Source: Streptococcus suis
GTDB taxonomy: Bacteria > Bacillota > Bacilli > Lactobacillales > Streptococcaceae
DNA: 64,000 nt
NCBI RefSeq assembly: GCF_002960425.1
Contig: NZ_POIZ01000033.1
Span: 18,426 to 82,425, forward strand
Direction of reading: 5' to 3'
The notes below the pieces were generated by a model that worked only from the letters and a program-made list of their open reading frames with translations, was not told the DNA's origin and did no database searches. Below, in pieces: positions 1-9,008 of the stretch; within the stretch, counting starts at the first letter, position 1; each line of letters starts with the position of its first letter. The position numbers and the translations under genes are program-made.

Positions 1-2939
1 GTGGTTCTAAACCTCTGGAACAAGTCCTGCGTGAATTTCAAGATTTCTGTCAGGATTCCGTCATGGTTGCCCACAATGCGACCTTTGACGTTGGTTTTAT
101 GAATGTCAACTACGAGCGTGCCGGTCTGCCGACCATTAGTCAGCCAGTCATCGATACGCTGGAATTTGCTCGCAACCTCTATCCTGATTACAAACGGCAC
201 GGTTTGGCGGCCTTGACCAAGCGATTTGGTGTTGCGTTGGAGCACCACCACATGGCCAATTACGATGCGGAGGCAACCGGTCGCCTGCTCTTTATCTTCT
301 TGAAAGAAGCCTTGGAGAAACATAATCTGACCAATATCAATCAGCTCAATACGGAATTGGTGGCGGAGGATTCCTACAAAAAGGCCCGTGTCAAACACGC
401 TACGCTCTACGTGGTCAATCAGGTCGGTTTGAAAAATATCTTTAAGTTGGTTTCCCTATCCAATACCAAGTATTTTGAGGGAGTGCCACGAATTCCTAGA
501 ACGGTGCTAGATGCCCACCGTGAAGGGTTGATACTGGGAACAGCCTGTCAGGAGGGCGAGGTTTTTGATGACCTGCTGTCCAAGGGCCTGGATGATGCAG
601 TCAAGACGGCAGCCTATTACGATTTTATTGAGGTTATGCCTCCCGCCCTCTATGCTCCTATGATTGCCAAGGAGCAGTTCAAGGACATGTCGGAGATTGA
701 AGAGACGATCAAGCAGTTGATTGAGGTTGGGCATCGGGCAGGTCTGCCAGTTCTGGCGACAGGAAATGTCCACTATATTGATCCAGAAGAAGAGATTTAT
801 CGGGAAATTATTGTCCGTGCTCTAGGTCAAGGGGCACCGATTAACTGGACCATTGGAAATGGGGAGAATGCTCAGCCAGCACCTCTGCCTAAGGCTCACT
901 TTAGAACGACCAGTGAGATGTTGGACGAGTTTGCTTTCTTGGGAGAAAGTCTGGCGCGTGAGATTGTCATTACCAATCCCAATGCTATGCTCGACCGTTT
1001 TGAAGATGTTCAGGTGGTCAAGACTGACCTTTATACGCCTTATATTGAGAAGGCCGAGGAAACGGTTGCGGAATTGACCTATCAAAAAGCCTTTGAAATT
1101 TATGGCAATCCTCTTCCAGATATTATTGACCTGCGGATTGAAAAGGAACTGACATCCATTCTGGGTAATGGTTTCGCCGTGATTTACCTGGCATCGCAGA
1201 TGTTGGTGCAACGGTCAAATGAACGAGGCTATCTGGTTGGTTCACGGGGGTCTGTCGGCTCCAGTTTCGTGGCAACTATGATTGGGATTACCGAAGTAAA
1301 CCCCATGCCTCCTCACTATGTCTGTCCAAATTGTCAACACAGTAAATTTATCACAGACGGTTCCTATGGTTCCGGTTTTGACCTGCCAGACAAGGATTGT
1401 GAAAAGTGTGGGACCAAGTATAAAAAAGATGGTCAGGATATTCCCTTTGAAACCTTCCTTGGTTTTGATGGGGACAAGGTTCCCGATATTGACTTGAACT
1501 TCTCAGGGGATGACCAACCGTCTGCCCATTTGGATGTTCGGGATATTTTCGGTGAAGAAAATGCCTTTCGTGCAGGAACCGTTGGTACGGTGGCGGCCAA
1601 GACGGCCTATGGTTTTGTCCGAGGCTATGAGCGGGATTATGGAAAATTCTACCGTGATGTAGAAGTGGAACGTTTGGCTGCTGGTGCGGCTGGGGTCAAA
1701 CGAACGACAGGTCAGCACCCAGGAGGAATTATCGTATTCCCGGACTACATGGATGTTTATGACTTTACGCCTGTCCAATATCCTGCCGATGATGTGACGG
1801 CCAACTGGCAGACCACCCACTTTAACTTCCACGATATTGATGAAAACGTCTTGAAGCTCGATGTCCTGGGACACGATGATCCGACCATGGTCCGCAAGTT
1901 GCAGGACTTGTCGGGCATTGATCCGCAGACCATTCCTGCTGACGACAAGGGAGTTATGGCCCTTTTCTCAGGTACGGAAATTCTGGGCGTTACCCCAGAG
2001 CAGATTGGGACACCGACAGGTATGCTAGGCATTCCTGAATTCGGGACCAACTTTGTACGGGGGATGGTGGAGGAAACCAAACCGACCACCTTTGCGGAAC
2101 TCTTGCAGCTGTCTGGTCTATCCCACGGTACAGATGTATGGTTGGGCAATGCCCAGGACTTGATTAAGGCAGGAATTGCCGACCTATCCACCGTTATCGG
2201 TTGTCGGGATGACATCATGGTTTATCTCATGCACGCAGGTTTGCCACCTAAGATGGCCTTTAACATCATGGAACGGGTGCGGAAAGGGATGTGGCTCAAG
2301 ATTTCCGAGGAAGAGCGAAATGGCTACATCCAAGCCATGAAGGATAACAAGGTTCCAGACTGGTACATCGAATCTTGTGGAAAAATCAAGTACATGTTCC
2401 CTAAAGCCCACGCGGCTGCCTACGTTATGATGGCCTTGCGGGTTGCCTATTTCAAGGTTCACTATCCAATTTACTACTATTGTGCTTATTTCTCTATTCG
2501 TGCCAAGGCCTTTGATTTGGCGACCATGTCTGGTGGTTTAGATAAAGTCAAGGCCAAGATGGAAGAAATTGCCCTCAAGAAGAAAAACAACGAAGCCTCA
2601 AACGTTGAACAGGATCTTTATACCACGCTTGAATTGGTCAATGAAATGCTGGAACGTGGTTTCAAGTTTGGTAAATTAGATTTATACAAATCTCATGCTA
2701 CAGAGTTCTTGATTGAGGGGGATACCCTTATCCCACCTTTTGTTGCTATGGATGGTCTGGGAGAAAACGTAGCCAAGCAGGTTGTGGCGGCGCGTGCCGA
2801 GGGAGAATTCCTCTCCAAGACAGAACTCCGTAAACGGGGAGGTCTATCTAGCACTCTTGTTGAAAAAATGGATGAAATGGGCATTCTCGGTAAAATGCCA
2901 GAGGATAACCAGCTCAGCCTCTTTGATGATTTGTTTTAA
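1..2939 (+). CDS. polC: DNA polymerase III PolC (3' part of gene)
   Basis: This is the replicative polymerase alpha subunit of low-GC Gram-positives, here without its N-terminus because the frame is open from base 3 at the window edge. What remains starts inside the 3'-5' exonuclease domain ([11 protein letters not shown], then [14 protein letters not shown]). It continues through the split PHP-like region ([13 protein letters not shown]), a four-cysteine zinc finger (CPNC...CEKCG) and the catalytic palm motif [12 protein letters not shown]. The protein ends in QLSLFDDLF, which fits the beta-clamp binding consensus QxxLF. The zinc finger and embedded exonuclease separate PolC from DnaE. A hairpin terminator follows directly. 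Confidence 0.97.
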   Translation, partial: GSKPLEQVLREFQDFCQDSVMVAHNATFDVGFMNVNYERAGLPTISQPVIDTLEFARNLYPDYKRHGLAALTKRFGVALEHHHMANYDAEATGRLLFIFLKEALEKHNLTNINQLNTELVAEDSYKKARVKHATLYVVNQVGLKNIFKLVSLSNTKYFEGVPRIPRTVLDAHREGLILGTACQEGEVFDDLLSKGLDDAVKTAAYYDFIEVMPPALYAPMIAKEQFKDMSEIEETIKQLIEVGHRAGLPVLATGNVHYIDPEEEIYREIIVRALGQGAPINWTIGNGENAQPAPLPKAHFRTTSEMLDEFAFLGESLAREIVITNPNAMLDRFEDVQVVKTDLYTPYIEKAEETVAELTYQKAFEIYGNPLPDIIDLRIEKELTSILGNGFAVIYLASQMLVQRSNERGYLVGSRGSVGSSFVATMIGITEVNPMPPHYVCPNCQHSKFITDGSYGSGFDLPDKDCEKCGTKYKKDGQDIPFETFLGFDGDKVPDIDLNFSGDDQPSAHLDVRDIFGEENAFRAGTVGTVAAKTAYGFVRGYERDYGKFYRDVEVERLAAGAAGVKRTTGQHPGGIIVFPDYMDVYDFTPVQYPADDVTANWQTTHFNFHDIDENVLKLDVLGHDDPTMVRKLQDLSGIDPQTIPADDKGVMALFSGTEILGVTPEQIGTPTGMLGIPEFGTNFVRGMVEETKPTTFAELLQLSGLSHGTDVWLGNAQDLIKAGIADLSTVIGCRDDIMVYLMHAGLPPKMAFNIMERVRKGMWLKISEEERNGYIQAMKDNKVPDWYIESCGKIKYMFPKAHAAAYVMMALRVAYFKVHYPIYYYCAYFSIRAKAFDLATMSGGLDKVKAKMEEIALKKKNNEASNVEQDLYTTLELVNEMLERGFKFGKLDLYKSHATEFLIEGDTLIPPFVAMDGLGENVAKQVVAARAEGEFLSKTELRKRGGLSSTLVEKMDEMGILGKMPEDNQLSLFDDLF

Positions 2940-2944
2940 ACTTG

Positions 2945-2978
2945 TTCACTGTTTCTTTGGAAGCAGTGAATTTTTTTT
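2945..2978 (+). terminator. Terminator after polC
   Basis: Stem TTCACTG/CAGTGAA (2945-2951 and 2964-2970) is followed by a run of eight T, a standard intrinsic terminator six bases after the polC stop. Confidence 0.85.
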
Positions 2979-2998
2979 AAAAAAAGAAGTCAAAACTC

Positions 2999-3059
2999 TT
3001 GACTATTCTCCTGGACAGGTATATAATCTCTACATAGTGATAAATACTACTAAGTAGTA
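2999..3059 (+). promoter_or_regulatory. Promoter with downstream palindrome
   Basis: TTGACT (2999-3004), a 17-base spacer and TATAAT (3022-3027) form a near-consensus sigma-A promoter for the nitroreductase gene. About 18 bases downstream lies the inverted repeat TACTAC-TAA-GTAGTA (3045-3059), inside the 5' untranslated region. It may be an operator or an mRNA hairpin; no regulator is identified by the sequence. Confidence 0.75.
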
Positions 3060-3082
3060 ACAATTAGAAAAGAGGAAATCCT

Positions 3083-3685
3083 ATGTCAAACTTTGCAAAA
3101 CTTCAAGAAACTCGTCGTTCTATCTATGCACTTGGTAAAGAATTGCCAGTATCAAACGAAGAAGTAGTAGCGCTTGTTGAAAAAGCCATGAAAGAATCTC
3201 CATCAGCTTTCAATTCACAATCAAGCCGTGCCGTTGTGCTTTTCGGTGCTGAATCAGATGCTTTCTGGAACGAAATTGCTTACAGCGAATTGGAAAAAGT
3301 AACGCCAGCAGAGGCATTTGAAGCAACAAAAGGTCGCTTGGCTGGTTTTGCAGCTGGTGCTGGTACTATCTTGTTCTTCGAAGACCAAGATGTTGTCAAA
3401 GGCTTGCAAGAAAGCTTCCCACTTTACGCTGAAAACTTCCCAATCTGGTCTGAGCAAGCTCACGGTATCAACTTGTACGCAGTATGGTTGGCTTTCGCTG
3501 AGAAAAATATCGGCATGAACGTACAACACTACAACCCATTGGTTGATGCACAAGTTGCTGAAAAATACGGTATCCCAGCTAACTGGAAACTCCGTGCACA
3601 AGCACCATTCGGAAGCATCGCAGCTCCAGCAGCAGACAAAGACTATATGGTGGATTCTGACCGTGTAAAGGTTTTTGGTAACTAG
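3083..3685 (+). CDS. Nitroreductase family protein
   Basis: A 200-residue cytoplasmic flavoprotein of the nitroreductase superfamily, which uses FMN and NAD(P)H to reduce nitro-aromatics or quinones. Family features are the N-terminal RRSIYALGK segment, the SPSAFNSQSSR stretch (residues about 40-50) that contacts FMN phosphate in relatives, and the GSIAAP element near the C-terminus. Length and the lack of extra domains fit the short Frm2/HBN1-like branch. SD AGAGGA lies 9 bases before the ATG. It is transcribed alone from its own strong promoter, and an intergenic repeat begins immediately after the stop. The physiological substrate is not shown. Confidence 0.85.
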   Translation: MSNFAKLQETRRSIYALGKELPVSNEEVVALVEKAMKESPSAFNSQSSRAVVLFGAESDAFWNEIAYSELEKVTPAEAFEATKGRLAGFAAGAGTILFFEDQDVVKGLQESFPLYAENFPIWSEQAHGINLYAVWLAFAEKNIGMNVQHYNPLVDAQVAEKYGIPANWKLRAQAPFGSIAAPAADKDYMVDSDRVKVFGN

Positions 3686-4071
3686 TAAAGTTTACAGTTT
3701 TCTTTATTACTTCGGCGGTTGAGGGCTGGGCAAAAAGCCCGGCGCCACTTCTCAGAGTTCGTACCAACATCTCAGCGCAGTGGTTGATTGGCAGATTTGT
3801 TCGTGTCTTACACTCCAAATCTGACCATTACGACTGTTGCGAACAAAGTTCGCTTCATCTCCAACCTCCAAAGGTTCCCCGAACCTTTGGAGCTATGCGG
3901 GGGTGGGAGTGAAACAGTCTGGGAATAGACTGTTTCAAGTCAATGCCTAGAAATAAGAGAGCATTGAGTTATGCCTGCGGCTGTTGACACGAACTCTGTT
4001 CGTTTTATTTCCAACCTCTAACTGTCTCCCAGACAGTTAGAGCTAGTACTAAAAGCAAACTGAAAACTTTA
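3686..4071. repeat. MITE-like repeat, TTTAGTTT-type family, with nested insert
   Basis: The element starts at the base after the nitroreductase stop and is bounded by an imperfect inverted repeat: TAAAGTTTACAGTTT at the left, and the complement of TAAAGTTTTCAGTTT at the right. Inside are several small palindromes (CAAAGGTTCCCCGAACCTTTG, AAACAGTCT...AGACTGTTT, TAACTGTCTCCCAGACAGTTA) and a shared hairpin TCAATGC...GCATTGA (3940-3967). Bases about 3735-3850 hold, in inverted orientation, the module also found at 23770-23880 and 27160-27300. Related copies lie at 16431-16792 and 56079-56333. No coding capacity is credible here. Confidence 0.75.
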
Positions 4072-4073
4072 CC

Positions 4074-4222
4074 CTGCGAAAATTGGAATTATCCGTTGTT
4101 AGCTTACCTTGGGAGTGTAAAGATCCAGTGGAGCTTTGTAGCCTACTCCCTTGAAACAGGAGAGGAGCGGGGGTCTATTTACATCTGCGTCGCCTAGTCT
4201 GATTCCAATTTTCATTGAGTAT
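4074..4222. repeat. RUP-like short element (degenerate)
   Basis: The left arm TGCGAAAATTGGAATTATCC and the right end TTTTCATTGAGTAT resemble the ends of the pneumococcal RUP element, a non-autonomous IS630-related repeat whose ends read ATACTCAATGAAAATC and GATTTTCGAAGAGTAT. The interior (CTCCCTTGAAACAGGAGAGGAGCGG) is shared with the longer copy at 23562-23971. The left terminus is eroded. It abuts the preceding repeat. Confidence 0.65.
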
Positions 4223-4226
4223 AATA

Positions 4227-4272
4227 AAAAACTAGATAATGTCTCCTTAATATGACTATTATCTAGTTTTTT
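4227..4272. terminator. Bidirectional terminator
   Basis: Perfect stem AAAACTAGATAAT/ATTATCTAGTTTT with A and T runs on either side. It lies downstream of the minus-strand polysaccharide operon (last stop at 4333) and would end that transcript. Confidence 0.85.
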
Positions 4273-4332
4273 TATGATTTCTAGCAACAAAAGGGTGGCT
4301 TCCAGTTTGTTACGCTAGTCTGATAGTGAGTA

Positions 4333-5790
4333 TTAGTAGGTAGATAGGACGATAAATACTAATACCATTGTTAAGACAATCCAACTACCTTTGATAACAA
4401 AATCATCAGGTATGCGGAAAGGTGTAAAAGCCTTTATAGGTAGGGTAGTTATGGATAGTGCAAAAAGGGGTAATACTCCTAGGTAGTAACGGCCTTGAAT
4501 GCCATCTACATGTCCGTAGCCAATTTTGGTCCAGGTTAGATACATAACGAGAATAATACCACATATGATTCCCAAACCGATGAGAATACTACCGATACGA
4601 CTGCGAAGAGCAATGTGTTTCTGTCCTAAATTGCTAGCGATAACGCATAAGTAGAAGGTAAAAATTGGGATTAAGGTTTCCCGCATCGGCAAGTTCAAGA
4701 TTCCAAAGTAGAACAACATGACTAAGCGATGAGGGGTCATGAAGAATTCTTTTGATAGAGCTAACAATCCATGAGTGGGGTTGGATAAGAAGTACTGGAT
4801 TTGTCCAATTAAACCGACCCCTTGAAGAGTGGTTGTTGATTTTATTTGTTGGTAACCGATAAACCAGATGGCCGTTAGAGCAAAAATGATGCAGGAAGCT
4901 AACAGAATGATGATGAAGGGAGATTTGATGGAGAAGCGTTCTTTGGGGATAAAGAAAAGAAGTCCCATCAATAGGATATAAGGCAATTTTAATGTGATAA
5001 TCAGGCAAGAAAGAGCCGTAAAAATGACAAGCTCTGGATAGCCAATCGGTTTCTGTCTGGTTAGATAGTGGATAAAGAGTCCGATTATAACATAGATGAG
5101 TCCTAGTGCAATCCCATCTTGGTTATAGGAGGCGGCTAGAAAAATGTTCATTGGCATGAGTACAATCAGCATCATAACCTGTCTAAAGTTACCACTTAAT
5201 TTGATAGCTATATAAGCCAATAGAGCATAACAAAGAGCGTTAAGAATTCGACCGAGGTAGTAGATAAGACCGACATTTAAATGTAATATTCGTCCAAGTG
5301 TAATGCCGATAACCTGAGGTATATAGCCGATAAACCAATAGGCATTGGTCGTACGGAAATCAGCTAGGCCCCTAAAAGGAACCTCTGTAGAGCTAGGTTG
5401 ATGTTCAAAGGCATCTACAGCCAAGGGAGGCATATTGTAGTCATCAATAATGACAAAGTAGTCTTCAGATATTTGGAGATTTTCTGGATTATTGTCTAAA
5501 TTGATATCTCCTTGTGCGATATGCATAGCACGAGAAAGATGAACATATTCATCTGGGGTGTTTAACACAGGAGTAATGATAGAGAAGGCCACACCAGATA
5601 GTAGTAAAACAAGCAAACAAGCTAGATCTTGCCTCTTAGGGATTAAGGGAATGAAACCAATCATGAATAAGGCTAGAGGATAGACAGCTGCGGATGCGTG
5701 ATAGTCTCGTATATAAATCGTATAAACTGTACAACAAGCAATGAAGCTGGCAAACAAGTACCATTTATTTTGGTTAAGTTTATGTAACAC
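4333..5790 (-). CDS. DUF2142-type polytopic membrane protein, GT-C-like
   Basis: A 485-residue integral membrane protein with about a dozen hydrophobic segments. The extracytoplasmic loop after the second or third segment carries NTPDEYVHLSRA, the acidic D-E-x-x-H motif of the DUF2142 family, whose members resemble GT-C glycosyltransferases using polyprenyl-phosphate sugars. It is the last gene of a five-gene operon, 9 bases after the GT2 gene. By position it corresponds to a membrane transferase (compare GacL in the group A carbohydrate module) that would move the flipped sugar onto a surface polymer. The acceptor and sugar are unknown. Confidence 0.75.
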   Translation of the reverse strand: MLHKLNQNKWYLFASFIACCTVYTIYIRDYHASAAVYPLALFMIGFIPLIPKRQDLACLLVLLLSGVAFSIITPVLNTPDEYVHLSRAMHIAQGDINLDNNPENLQISEDYFVIIDDYNMPPLAVDAFEHQPSSTEVPFRGLADFRTTNAYWFIGYIPQVIGITLGRILHLNVGLIYYLGRILNALCYALLAYIAIKLSGNFRQVMMLIVLMPMNIFLAASYNQDGIALGLIYVIIGLFIHYLTRQKPIGYPELVIFTALSCLIITLKLPYILLMGLLFFIPKERFSIKSPFIIILLASCIIFALTAIWFIGYQQIKSTTTLQGVGLIGQIQYFLSNPTHGLLALSKEFFMTPHRLVMLFYFGILNLPMRETLIPIFTFYLCVIASNLGQKHIALRSRIGSILIGLGIICGIILVMYLTWTKIGYGHVDGIQGRYYLGVLPLFALSITTLPIKAFTPFRIPDDFVIKGSWIVLTMVLVFIVLSTY

Positions 5791-5799
5791 AAGAACCTC

Positions 5800-6585
5800 C
5801 TAATGATTTGAGTCCTGCCCTTTGATATAAAAAGCATTGATTAGATGGGCAAGCGGTTTCGGCCAAAATAGTTCAAACATCATCAAGTCTTCCTTTGTCC
5901 GAGTATTGTCAGCGATGGTCTGTGAGGTCTCGGATTCTTGGTGAATGCGATGATACATAAGTGGTTTTGGGATATAGGAGAAAACTCCCTTATACTGGTT
6001 TATTTGATACCAGGCATACCAATCTAAATTGGTGCGCATTTGTTCATTGAACTGAAAGCCCCTTAGTTTATCCATGTTATAGGTGACAGCAGGGCAACAA
6101 ATTGAATTCCCAAAGCTGAGGATAAAATGCCTCCAGATCTTGGACTGTGGGAACAAGGATAGTCCTTTTAGTAGGATTCGTTTGATGGTTAAATTGGTAT
6201 TACGGGAGATAGTTTGTCCATTCTTACATTCCATATAGTCTGAAAAGACAATAAGGTTTTCTGGGTTGTTTTGAAGAGATGTGAGCATTTCTTCAGCGTA
6301 GCTTGGTTGATAGATGTCATCTTGGTGGGCAATAGTTACATAGGGAGTGGAAGTAAAGGAGAGAGCATTGTTCCAATCTTTTCCAATACCTCCACCTATA
6401 GAAGAATGCATAGGAATGGCATATTGCTCACAAAGCTGTTGAATGTGTTTACTAGGTGTAGAAGTATAGAGCTGGATAGAAGAGGAGACAGTTTGCCCTT
6501 GCAGTGACTGGATACAGGATTCTAAAAAAGGACTGTCTCCATAGGCACAGATAATGAAGGTATGTAGTGACTGTAAATTAGACAT
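5800..6585 (-). CDS. Glycosyltransferase family 2
   Basis: A 261-residue cytoplasmic GT-A type transferase. The N-terminal strand reads TFIICAYGDSPFLESCI, as in GT2 enzymes; IGKDWNNAL follows, and AHQDDIY (about residues 86-92) supplies the DxD-like metal and nucleotide site. No transmembrane segment is visible. Its start overlaps the 3' end of the flippase gene by 8 bases, so the two are translationally linked. The low-complexity C-terminus PLAHLINAFYIKG may touch the membrane. Donor and acceptor cannot be told from sequence. Confidence 0.85.
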   Translation of the reverse strand: MSNLQSLHTFIICAYGDSPFLESCIQSLQGQTVSSSIQLYTSTPSKHIQQLCEQYAIPMHSSIGGGIGKDWNNALSFTSTPYVTIAHQDDIYQPSYAEEMLTSLQNNPENLIVFSDYMECKNGQTISRNTNLTIKRILLKGLSLFPQSKIWRHFILSFGNSICCPAVTYNMDKLRGFQFNEQMRTNLDWYAWYQINQYKGVFSYIPKPLMYHRIHQESETSQTIADNTRTKEDLMMFELFWPKPLAHLINAFYIKGQDSNH

Positions 6586-7831
6586 TCTTTTTTCCTTTGG
6601 AATAGAGATAGATAGTTAGTAGCCCCGTGACTAGAGCGTATATGGTCATTGTTAGTAAGAAACTGATTGCAGCTCCAAGTAATTGATAATGAAAAATGAG
6701 CGGGCTAGTAATGATTCTGGAAAAGATAAATAGCAGGAGGTAGACAAAGACCAGGATTTTTTGTTGTCGAAATATGGTGATAAGATTTTCAAAAACAATA
6801 GCTAGGGAATATAGAATCCCTGAAAAAACTAGAATTCCTAGTGTCAGATTATGGCTTGTCAAATCAATCCCAAATAGAAGGCTCAGGATGGGAGTGCCTA
6901 TGCCGAAAGCCAATAGGCTTATTAGACTGCCTCCGATGAACAAGCCTAGTACCAAGCGATTGCAAATCTGACGAAATTCCTGGTAGCTATGTTGGTACCA
7001 AAGTTTAGCTAAACTGGTAATCAATGGACGCAGGATTAGTACACAGAGACTCATGAAAAATACAGGCATAAATAGAATGCTGAAATCACGTTGCATGCCC
7101 GTCATCAGACTTCCATCGGCTAGGCCAGTTTCGATGACTTGTTTTGGTTCATTAAAGATATAAGTGAGTAGGAAACCATTGATAAAAAGAGGGAAACAGG
7201 CACGCAAAATAGTATAGGCATCCTTATGTAATGATGTTTCAAATAGAGAATAGGGTTTAGTTGGATGCAATTTCTGAGCCTGTCGGTGATCTAAAAGGAA
7301 GACTAGAATCAGGTTGGTTATTGCCATAAGAGCTAGAGCCAGAGGCAGATGTTTTCCGATAGCTAGTGAGGTGGTCAGTATGAAGGTGCTAGCGGTGTAG
7401 CGGATGGTCATATGTTTCCCTGCTAGATCCAGTCGGTCTCGTTGCTGGAAAAAACCTTGAAATAAGTCGGAGATAACATCGCCTACACGATAAAGAATGA
7501 CCAAGAGGACAAGTTCATAGCTGGACTGATACTGAGTGAGAAGGAGATAGGGCAGAATGGTTGCGACCATAAGTGTCAAAGAATAGCTACGCGCTAATAA
7601 GTAGGCAGCAAAAGAATGGCCTTCTTTGATATCTGTCCCTTGATAATTTCTTACCTGAAAGAGACCGATCACTACCCAAAGATTACCGATAGCATAGGCC
7701 ATACTGAAGTCGTCTGCCGTTTTTGCGTTTGAAAAGCGCGATACAATAAGCAGATAGAGAACAGATACAGCAGCCGCAGCTAGATTACCAACCATATTCC
7801 AAAAATAAACTGATTTTTGTGTATTATTCAT
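6578..7831 (-). CDS. Wzx-like polysaccharide flippase
   Basis: A 417-residue polytopic protein of the MOP superfamily (polysaccharide flippases), which move lipid-linked sugars across the membrane. It begins FWNMVGNLAAAAVSVLYLL, the usual first helix, and has about 12 hydrophobic segments. The ATG at 7831 is chosen over an in-frame TTG at 7855 because the upstream start lies deep inside the DUF2304 gene; the 8-base overlap with that gene implies coupling. In the gacIJKL module of S. pyogenes an analogous flippase (GacK) follows the GT2 and DUF2304 pair. The same order is seen here. Confidence 0.82.
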   Translation of the reverse strand: MNNTQKSVYFWNMVGNLAAAAVSVLYLLIVSRFSNAKTADDFSMAYAIGNLWVVIGLFQVRNYQGTDIKEGHSFAAYLLARSYSLTLMVATILPYLLLTQYQSSYELVLLVILYRVGDVISDLFQGFFQQRDRLDLAGKHMTIRYTASTFILTTSLAIGKHLPLALALMAITNLILVFLLDHRQAQKLHPTKPYSLFETSLHKDAYTILRACFPLFINGFLLTYIFNEPKQVIETGLADGSLMTGMQRDFSILFMPVFFMSLCVLILRPLITSLAKLWYQHSYQEFRQICNRLVLGLFIGGSLISLLAFGIGTPILSLLFGIDLTSHNLTLGILVFSGILYSLAIVFENLITIFRQQKILVFVYLLLFIFSRIITSPLIFHYQLLGAAISFLLTMTIYALVTGLLTIYLYSKGKKNV

Positions 7832-8162
7832 CTTTATCAAACCGTTCGATTGCAATGGTTTGTGCTAGCTCCTTTAGCTTGTTATCTAATTTTGATAGGC
7901 GCATAGTCAGCTGGAATTGATGGATAATCAGTAAAAAAATGATAAAGAGAAAAATGAAATTAACTGGTAAGGCAATGCCTAACAATTTGGTTATAGCTTC
8001 AGCTAAACTTGGAAATAGACTGAGGATAAGCAAGAGTGCGGAGAAAAAAATCCAGAATAGGGCATCAGGTATTTGTAGCTGCGATTTTCGTATCCTTCTG
8101 AGTATCAGAATTCCTGTAAGGAGAGATACGAGGATAAGAATTGTTTGAAATAATAAACTCAT
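7824..8162 (-). CDS. DUF2304 small membrane protein (GacJ-like)
   Basis: A 112-residue protein with three hydrophobic helices (residues about 1-22, 35-55, 62-85) and a charged C-terminus. This is the profile of DUF2304 proteins such as GacJ, which binds the GT2 enzyme GacI and stimulates synthesis of a polyprenyl-phosphate sugar. Its ATG overlaps the stop of the upstream GT2 gene (ATGA). The partnership is inferred from gene adjacency and family. Confidence 0.8.
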   Translation of the reverse strand: MSLLFQTILILVSLLTGILILRRIRKSQLQIPDALFWIFFSALLLILSLFPSLAEAITKLLGIALPVNFIFLFIIFLLIIHQFQLTMRLSKLDNKLKELAQTIAIERFDKDE

Positions 8163-8860
8163 TTGTTCATTCGCTTTCTAAAGTTTTGGATGATAAGGAT
8201 GGAGGCAAACATATGGATCATGTACTGAATCGAACGAGAAAGTGTGAGATAGCTTTGTCCTCCTTGTCGCTCTTGCATGGTTACTTGAACCTCCTTTACC
8301 TTGACGCCGTTTCGTAACAAGTAGGAAATGGTATCTGGTTCTGGGCCATAGTTAATATTCAAGGCAAATTCTTTGATGAGAGGTGCGCTAAACATGCGCA
8401 TACCGGAAGTAGGGTCAGCTATTTCCTTTCCTGTCGTCAGTCTGATGGCACTGGCGATGAGACGATTGCCTAGCATTCTCAAGGACCAATTTTTGGGCTG
8501 GTTTATAAAGCGAGAACCAATGACTAAATCATAGCCCTGGTCTATTTGATTAGAGAGGCTTTGGATATATTCTGGCAAGTGTTGACCATCGGCGTCGAAT
8601 TGAATGGCTTTTTTGTAACCATGTTTGTAAGCGTAGCGTAGGCCTGTTTGGAAAGCACCAGCCAATCCCAAATTGATAGGTAAATCTAAAATAGCGTATC
8701 CTTTTTGGTGACAGATCAAAGAGGTATTATCTTTTGAGCCATCATTGATGATGAGATAATCAAATTGGGGATAGTGTTGTATGAGGTTTTCAATAACTCC
8801 TTGAATAGACTCCTCTTCATTATAGGCTGGGATGATAATGAGTAATTCAGACTTTTTCAC
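8159..8860 (-). CDS. Polyprenyl-phosphate glycosyltransferase, GT2 (GacI-like)
   Basis: A 233-residue GT2 enzyme of the dolichyl-phosphate mannosyltransferase type, which makes a polyprenyl-phosphate sugar at the inner membrane face. Motifs are LIIIPAYNEEESI, YLIINDGSKDNT, QFDADGQHLPEY (DxD) and a KEIADPTSGMRMF acceptor loop. The start is GTG at 8860: AGGAGA lies at the right distance, whereas the upstream in-frame ATG at 8899 falls inside the promoter. No C-terminal membrane domain is present; the following DUF2304 protein may supply it. First gene of the operon. Confidence 0.85.
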   Translation of the reverse strand: MKKSELLIIIPAYNEEESIQGVIENLIQHYPQFDYLIINDGSKDNTSLICHQKGYAILDLPINLGLAGAFQTGLRYAYKHGYKKAIQFDADGQHLPEYIQSLSNQIDQGYDLVIGSRFINQPKNWSLRMLGNRLIASAIRLTTGKEIADPTSGMRMFSAPLIKEFALNINYGPEPDTISYLLRNGVKVKEVQVTMQERQGGQSYLTLSRSIQYMIHMFASILIIQNFRKRMNK

Positions 8861-8889
8861 ATGTAATTCTCCTAAATGTTGTCCTATAT

Positions 8890-8919
8890 ATTGTACCAAT
8901 TTTTCTATGAGGAATGCAA
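8890..8919 (-). promoter_or_regulatory. Promoter of polysaccharide operon
   Basis: On the minus strand TTGCAT (8919-8914), an 18-base spacer and TACAAT (8895-8890) form a reasonable promoter about 20 bases before the SD of the GTG-started GT2 gene. It is divergent from pepS. Confidence 0.6.
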
Positions 8920-9008
8920 CTCAATATAGTTATTTATTGACTAAGATTGAGGAAAATTATAAAAAATATGATACAATAATCTAGTATTACATTTCAAAGG
9001 AGAAAAAA

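Noticed and set aside
821..2218. Several minus-strand ORFs of 90-150 codons within polC
   Set aside because: All are antisense to a well-supported gene with no starts or family features.
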